From: Polyporus tsugae
Lineage: Eukaryota > Basidiomycota > Agaricomycetes > Polyporales > Polyporaceae
DNA: 64,000 bases
Direction of reading: 5' to 3'
Assembly (NCBI GenBank): GCA_024305745.1
Contig: JAHRBS010000007.1
Span: 3,472,001 to 3,536,000 of the forward strand
The notes under the pieces were generated by a model. It worked only from the letters and a program-made list of their open reading frames with translations, was not told the DNA's origin and ran no database searches. The translations under genes were made by a program, and so were the position numbers. The stretch's first letter is position 1, and every line of letters begins with the position of its first letter. Positions 58,048-64,000 of this stretch are shown piece after piece.

Positions 58048-60615
58048 TCAGAGTCGCGACAGATCGCGTCCCCAGATACCCCTGTCCCAACATTCCCGGC
58101 GTCAATGAACCTTGCCACTCGACCCGTGCAACACAGAGGACTCACCGAACGACCCAGTCAATCATCAACAGTGCCCTCGTGCGCATACTGACCTGCTCAC
58201 TCCAATACACACTCCGCCACGCGTACATCGCTGCGAGCCCGCCCATGAAGCTGAACCGTCCGAGGTCGAACACGGCCGCGTTGCCAATGTACGCGAGGGA
58301 CCCCAGGTGCGTGTATCGGAACGGCTGCGCGACGGCGTCGTCGGCGCCCTCGACGCCGACGCCGTTCGCCTCGAGCACATCCTGGCGCGCCGCGATCTTA
58401 GAGAGCTTCTTCCCGAGGTACTTGCCCTGCTGCGAGGCGACTTGTGCGGTCTATAGGCACCCGAAGGTCAGATGAAACTACAAGAGAGACAAGTCGGAGA
58501 AAAGAACGAGACCCACCGCGGGCAGCGCCGTGATCTTATTACCGACCTCCTGCAGGAGGACGGCGAGCTCGTTCAGGTTGAGCGAGTTGTCCGAGTCCGA
58601 GTCGTACAGGTCGAATAGCTCGCGGACCTTCTGGAGCTGGTCCTCCGCCATCGGGATGCGCTTCTTAATGCGCGCGACTGTCCAGTGCACCCCCCGACTC
58701 GAGTCAGCGAAGGACTCATGCGGATTCAAGACGGGAGAGACGCACCCATGATCTGCCACTCTTCAAAGTCGATCTTGCCGTCCTTGTTCTTGTCCGACTC
58801 GTCCACCAGGTCTAGGAGGTAGCTCACGACCGACGTCTCGATCGTGCTTGCATCACCGATCGCGTACACCTCGCCGAGCGGCGCACCCTTGACGCGCAGG
58901 TGCGCGTCGACCTCGATGGCCTTCTTGTGCACCTGGTTCGGGAGTTGTTCCGAGACGCGTTTCGTGAACGGATTCATGGCAATGCCTGTGGACCAGAGGA
59001 CGAAGTTGGTGGGGATCTCGTATGTTTCGATCTTGCCGTCCGCGTTGGGTTTCGTGTAGATCACCTTGTCGGACTCGACGGCGGAGACGCGCGCGGAGGT
59101 GACGAGGTCGATGTTGTCGTGCATGAATTTCTTCTCCGCGTACTTGGAGATCGCTTCCGAGTACTAGTGGAGTCCGACCATCAGAACTAATCTATACGAG
59201 TTATGCGGTAACGCACCGTGTTCAGGATGTGCTCGCGACTTTGAATGACGTGGATCGACACGTCCTCTCTACAAATCTTGGGGAACTGCAAGCCCGCGGC
59301 ACTGAATAAATGAATTCGTTGGCTAGCAGAGCTGCTTACATAATTAAATATGTCCTCCTGGCATAAGTCGTAAATCTCCGCGGCGGTCTCGACACCAGTC
59401 GGGCCGCCACCGCATACGACGAAACTCAGCAGCCGCTTGCGCTCCTCTGGGCTAGTCGTAGGCAAAGAGGCTGCCTCAAAGTTGTCTGCGGAGAATGATG
59501 TCGGATTATGGGTGTCATGCACCGGTGAAAGTTCACAACGCGTACCAATGATCCGTTTCCGGATGGCCTGCGCATCAGAGATCGTCTTGAGCTGGTAGCA
59601 GTGTTCCAAGCCAGGCACACCGTACGTGCTTGAGGTCGATCCAACTGCGATGATGAGCTTATCATACCTGCATGACTGTGAGCGGGTGGCGAGACAAGTA
59701 GCGGTCAGACACGGCGAACGTACGGGATATACATGCGGGTGCCGGGGCCTCCGCCAGGAACAACGGTCTCCACTTCCAGGAGACGCTCGGACATGACGAG
59801 GTCGACTGCGCGGGCATTGATCAGATGGCCGCGGAGGCGGGCTGCAATCTTCCGGAGGGGCTCTACGAGGGAGCGGACTGAGACCGTCCCCACTGCCGCG
59901 GCTGTTCATGGGGGACAGGGTGAGCACTGACCTGCGCTCGCGCGCGCATTCAAGGGATACTGACATGGAAGAAGAGGGGTAAAGGTTGTGTATGTTTCGG
60001 GGGAAATGATCGTTACGTGGTACTCTCCAGGGTTGAGCTTGTCGATGATACCTACCGCCTATAGTGATGGGTGTCATGAGGGGGCGTGCGCGGGATATGA
60101 AGAGGGAGAACGTACGCCCCAACCTCCGCCGACAATCACCAAGTGCGGCTTTTCAGCAAGCTGGCGATTCTCCTCATCTTCCATGTCGCTCAGCAGGCGC
60201 GAAACAATTGGGAGGTGCTTCGGACCTCCATGCTTCGGGGACAGGGCGCGCGGCGCGACAGGGACGCCTTCGATATCCTAGAGCATTGGTTTATAATGGG
60301 GTAGCAGAGCCGTTCAAGCAAACTCACGCGTTCTGAGTATGTAAACGCATCGTGCAAGAAGACTGCAGTCGTCAGGAGAACAGAGCCAACAATAGTCGAA
60401 CCAGCGAGGTAGAAGGTGTAGCGCGCGATTGTCCGGGCTCGCCTGAACAAGGTCGAAGGTTGTAGGGGTGCTTCTTCAGTTGCATATGTTCTTCCAGCGA
60501 GCGGGTTGCGAATTCCAGACAGCGAGAGACGAGCGGAGGTGGGAGGTGGCAACCTGTGGAGGGACGACAGGCGCTGCAATCCCAAGCTCATTGTTGGGCG
60601 GGTCGTCCGGAGCAT
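58048..60615 (-). CDS. NDE1: external alternative NADH:ubiquinone oxidoreductase with EF-hands
   Basis: Type II NADH dehydrogenase of the mitochondrial inner membrane that oxidises cytosolic NADH and passes electrons to ubiquinone without pumping protons. N-terminus: an Arg/Ser-rich mitochondrial presequence, then a membrane helix (YTFYLAGSTIVGSVLLTTAV), as in external enzymes. FAD site HLVIVGGGWG|AVG across an intron; SAAVGTVSVRSLVEP; YDKLIIAVGS; NADH site FVVCGGGPTGVETAAE; FVLWSTGIAMNP; GEVYAIGDASTIE. Between these and the C-terminus are two EF-hand loops, DKNKDGKIDFEE (canonical) and DSDSDNSLNLNE, implying calcium control. The end is YIGNAAVFDLG...RGIWGRDLSRL. About eight introns; checked junctions are in phase. 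Confidence 0.95.
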
Positions 60616-61528
60616 GTCGGGCGACTGGGGGAGGAACGAGCAAGCTAATGCCCGTAAATGCTGTTGGTGTCGCGGATGGTGGTAAATGGGGAAGGTGGCG
60701 AGAAACAGGTCACCGACCGTCTCCGAGTCGGTGGTCGCCCGACGCGCGCGGCACTGGCATGATGTCACTGGTCTCGCGCGGCAGCTGGCCCCACCTTCTC
60801 TCCATCCACCACTCATGCTCCTCCAATTATTTCGACCTTCAAAGCTTCAACGCCTACTTCATTAAAGTGGGCCTTGCATCGTGGCGACCCGGAATAACCT
60901 CCTCAGGCGACCGCGCACCAAACGATCCCAGAAATAGTCTATGGGCCAGGCATGGCCACTACTTGAACCAACGCTAACCACGAGACCCTGTCACAGAGGA
61001 CATGTGTCTCCCCTAGCCCCTTCCCATGAGTACATAGTCTGGTCATAGTATCTCAAAACGGTATGTCAAAAGCCACTTTACTTACGTCTAATCCACAATG
61101 TACAGGCATACCTCCGGTCAGATGTGCCCACACCACTATGACGTCCTCTCTCCTCAACCCTACACAAAGTACGTCGGGACTATTTCATCGACTACATATC
61201 TTTAGTACGAGTATATATTCACCTATATGATAGCGGCAGGAAATGTGCCACTGCTACGTTGCTGCCGCCACCTTCCTCAATTCCGAACACGTTGCTGGGG
61301 TATTACTCCCTACTATTCGGCCCCTTCATTGGCAAGTTCCTATCATGGTATTTGCCGTTGTCTTCGCCGTTGAACCTCGTGAACCTCAGGCTATTCAGAT
61401 CCGCTTGCGTCTAGCACTGCCCAACACGCCAGCCTCCTTCAGCTAGTCTTATACTTTGCAAGCACCGTTCCAAACACCCCAAAATCTCCACTTCTGTCCT
61501 CCCACCAATTGCAAGAATCCATTCAACC
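60616..61528. promoter_or_regulatory. divergent promoter region, NDE1 and F-box gene
   Basis: About 910 bp between two divergent start codons with no gene between. No specific element was recognised. Confidence 0.4.
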
Positions 61529-62729
61529 ATGGATTGCCTGCCTGTAGAGCTCATTACTCGGATCGCGTTCTTTGCATGCACTGACGGCGGTCTCACTGGT
61601 GCCTCCCTCTCCGTCGTGTCTAAACGCGTTCGGGACGCGACTCACTCCACACGCTTCCTCTCGATATCTCTCTCATCGTCTCCCGAGCACTTCTCCCAAT
61701 TCCTGACTACATACGTCGCCCAACGCGATCGCATACAGGAGGTAATCCCACACGTCCGACACCTCTTCCTTTCCCTCCTACCCATCGAGGGTGAACCTCT
61801 CTACCGCTTTCCACCTCTCCACCCCGCCCTAATCCTCGGGGAATACGACAGATACCTCCGGCACCTAGGCGAGCTGGGCGACACATACGGCACGACGGTT
61901 CATTCCCTCGTCCAGACCCTCGCGCCGACCCTCGAGACCTTCACCTTCGTGCGCGGAGAGTGGAAGAACGTCCTCCAGTTGCATTGCACCTTCCCGCGTC
62001 TGCGCGAGCTCACTCTCGTCGACGGCGCTCCGGAGTTCCTTCGGATTGCGGAGGTGCCCCAGGGACGCGTGCCGTTGTTCCCGATGCTCGAACGCCTGCA
62101 CACCATGGAGTGTTTCTACGCACGGGCGGTCGACCTCCGCCAGTGGGCGCCCCACGCCCCCGCACTCACCCACGTCCGGATCTCCGGGCTGCACTTCAGG
62201 GACAGTCCGACTGTGTCTTCGATCAAAGATGTCTCCGGTACGTCATATATCCAAAAGTCATGCCTGCACCCTTCAGACTCAATGAGCGGATGCTCGCCGA
62301 CATGCAGGCGCGCTTGCAGAGGAAGACTCAGAGTCGCCGTTCTTCCCCTATCTTCGGCATGTCCTTGTCCAGCCGACGTCCGCGAAGCGACACAGCGAGT
62401 TCATGCAGTTAGGCCAGCGACGGCTACGCGTGTTCCTGCAAGCCGCAGCAGAGAAGACAAGGCGCGGCGTCGCGTTCGACGTACTTCCGGCGCATGACCC
62501 GTTATACGGCACCGTCGCGAACAACAGCGTCGAGGACGAGGGCGAGGGCGAGGGCGAGGCTGGGGCTGAAGATGGCGAAGTGCGGGCAGCGCTGACCCAC
62601 TGTCTTCAAAATGAATATCGGGGCTGGATGGAGACGGGGCCGCAGCGGTGTATCCGCCTCGCGAAACGGGAGTGGAAGGAGAGGATTGAAGGCGGGGTTG
62701 GGTGTTGGGCGAAGGAGTATATATTCTAA
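61529..62729 (+). CDS. mushroom-type F-box protein
   Basis: Two exons, 61529-62237 and 62320-62729 (372 residues). The protein opens directly with an F-box-like block, MDCLPVELITRIAFFACTDGG, then ASLSVVSKRVRDATHSTRFLSISLS. The body has Leu-rich strands (LAPTLETFTFV, FPRLRELTLVDG, PALTHVRISGLHF). After the intron come FFPYLRHVLVQPTS and RRLRVFLQAAAEKTRRGVAFDVLP, then an acidic stretch (EDEGEGEGEAGAED) and a basic/aromatic C-terminus. The layout is that of numerous F-box proteins in Agaricomycetes, presumed substrate receptors of SCF ubiquitin ligases. The target is unknown. The gene appears intact. Confidence 0.82.
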
Positions 62730-64000
62730 CATGGCCTCCGAATATCTAAGATGAGCGGTGCGTGGATCGATCTGAATCTACATATGTACTCATCCCCTCC
62801 GTGGAGTACACATGAGTTGACCAACCTTATCTGTTTAGCCAGTGCAATGCTAAATCAGGCGATTCTAGAATCAAGACCGTCGTGACGTACGCCTGCAACG
62901 GAGGTCTTAACAAGCATATAAAGCTCTACAATGGTTCGAAAAGCTGGAATATAGGTTTGTCGGTCGCTCTTGTTGAGGTTTTAGTCGGCCTCGCCCTGAG
63001 ATACTTGCCTGAGGCGCCGTCACCGCGTTCTTTCTGTAGGACATAATTTGCAGTTCTTTGCTTCACGCCTCGTTTGAAACAGGTTTTCAAAGCTTCCCTG
63101 GCCAGTGAGTCTACCTCGTTCCCCTCGCGATTTCTCTTCGTCCTCGGGGGCTTCGCCTCCGTTCCCCGCTGCCGACGACGGCCCAGTGCACCGGGGAATA
63201 CCACGGGCTCGGCGTTGAGCACGCCGCCTGGCATAAGATGACCAACCAACCCGCCTGCCCGCGAACCAAGCCTTCTCGAGCTGGGTTCCGTGCGGGACGA
63301 CGGGTCTGTCGGTTACACCCACAACGGTTTCTGAAACAATAGGAATGGAGAGTGCCAGGACATGTGCTCTACGTTAAACAAGGTTTTGTCATTTGTTTCA
63401 GAGGGCGTCTTGCTCGTTCACTCCACTGTACGCTATGGTCGAGGCGGTGGAGCCGCGTTGCGACCGCGGGTACGACTTGACAACCTGCAGCTTTTGTTTA
63501 AGTCGCTTGTGTCGGGCGTGTCGCAAGGGGTTCAACTGTGCGCCGACGAGCAATGCCCCTCCGTCTCGTGACGGCCATTGGGTTTGGCAGACCAAGCTGG
63601 CCGCTTTTGTGGATCGCTTCGTGTCGGGCGGCATCGAATGTTCAGGCCTCAATGCCGCCGTCACGCTTGATGTGATCTGAGGAGACCGTTGGGCCAACCG
63701 TGGTCTATGTCACACCTTGACCGAGTTATACCCAAAATGGAATGACGAAGACCCGTGCCTCTTTTCCCGAGCCCTTTGACTTCGCTTGAACCCTTTGTCC
63801 CCCGTGTCATAGCCTTAGCGTCTTCGTGGTTCTCCAGTAAATTCAATCGCCGGTATTCGTCCGCTTTTGAAGTGGCTCTCCCCCACTCAAAGCAATCCCA
63901 GATAGCTGCATGTTAGCCATCATGATCCCAAAGCACAGCGGACCTTGGGGACCCCGACGCTTTGTGGCAGTCAGCGGGGTTCTTAAGTACTGAAGTTCGC
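62730..64000. other. unassigned right end of the window
   Basis: No confident gene. A plus-strand frame 63435-63680 encodes a short Cys-rich stretch (TTCSFCLSRLCRACRKGFNC), which could be an exon of a zinc-binding protein that continues with introns, but no supporting splice model or motif was found. A minus-strand Arg/Lys-rich frame at 62926-63249 is also unconvincing. Confidence 0.35.

Noticed and set aside
63435..63680. Short Cys-rich frame as a gene
   Set aside because: Only 81 codons from the ATG, no matching exons found, and both strands are open here. Noted in the gap entry instead.

Overview
The window is nuclear DNA of a filamentous basidiomycete, most likely a mushroom-forming Agaricomycete. 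Genes are GC-rich and broken by many short GT..AG introns of about 50-75 nt. The families also point there: F-box/leucine-rich proteins of the mushroom type, a DUF6593-like protein, an HNH protein of the Agaricomycete type and an Ngaro-type tyrosine-recombinase retroelement. I found no rRNA, tRNA, CRISPR array or prokaryote-style operon. For most conserved genes I placed exon junctions by hand; the summed coding lengths divide by three, which supports those models.

Left arm (1-37 kb), conserved single-copy genes on both strands: a Dal5-like MFS permease (995-3704, -); a basidiomycete Cys/His-rich protein (5980-7158, -); a myotubularin PI3P phosphatase (7854-11095, +); S-adenosylmethionine synthetase (11454-12718, +); the mRNA 3'-end factor CLP1 (13618-15622, +); an F-box-type protein (16181-17855, +); a large atypical kinase with two SAP-like motifs (18579-21830, -), divergent from the Ran exchange factor RCC1 (22457-24269, +); a probable peroxisomal acyl-CoA synthetase (24674-27564, -); a DUF6593-like protein (29104-30032, +); an Aro8-type aminotransferase (31713-33342, +); and the alternative clamp loader CTF18 (33632-37055, -).

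Middle (37-46.8 kb), a transposon-rich island. An HNH-endonuclease-family gene is cut in two (38.1-38.8 and 45.3-46.1 kb). Between the halves lies a decayed but structurally complete Ngaro/DIRS-class retroelement (39425-45335) with the split direct repeats A1 ... B1-A2-B2 and gag, RT-RNase H and tyrosine recombinase remnants. The retroelement itself carries a 422-bp hAT-type MITE with a perfect 8-bp target duplication. A short foldback sequence lies just upstream of the island.

Right arm (46.8-64 kb): BRX1 (46879-48000, +), needed for 60S ribosome assembly; a small AT-hook-like orphan (48643-49774, -); a cluster of rapidly evolving mushroom-type genes, comprising two paralogues of an unnamed F-box-like family (51902-52703 and 55313-56207), an F-box gene with a frameshift (53160-54897) and an F-box/LRR gene with an in-frame stop (56292-57292); then an external mitochondrial NADH dehydrogenase with EF-hands (58048-60615, -) and another F-box gene (61529-62729, +). 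The last 1.3 kb has no confident gene.

Most neighbours share no pathway. The main themes are core nuclear functions (CLP1, RCC1, CTF18, BRX1) beside lineage-specific F-box-like genes and one transposon island. The best candidates for something undescribed are the SAP-plus-kinase protein lacking the usual ATP-anchoring lysine, the unnamed paralogue family at 52 and 55 kb, and the nested retroelement/MITE/HNH arrangement.
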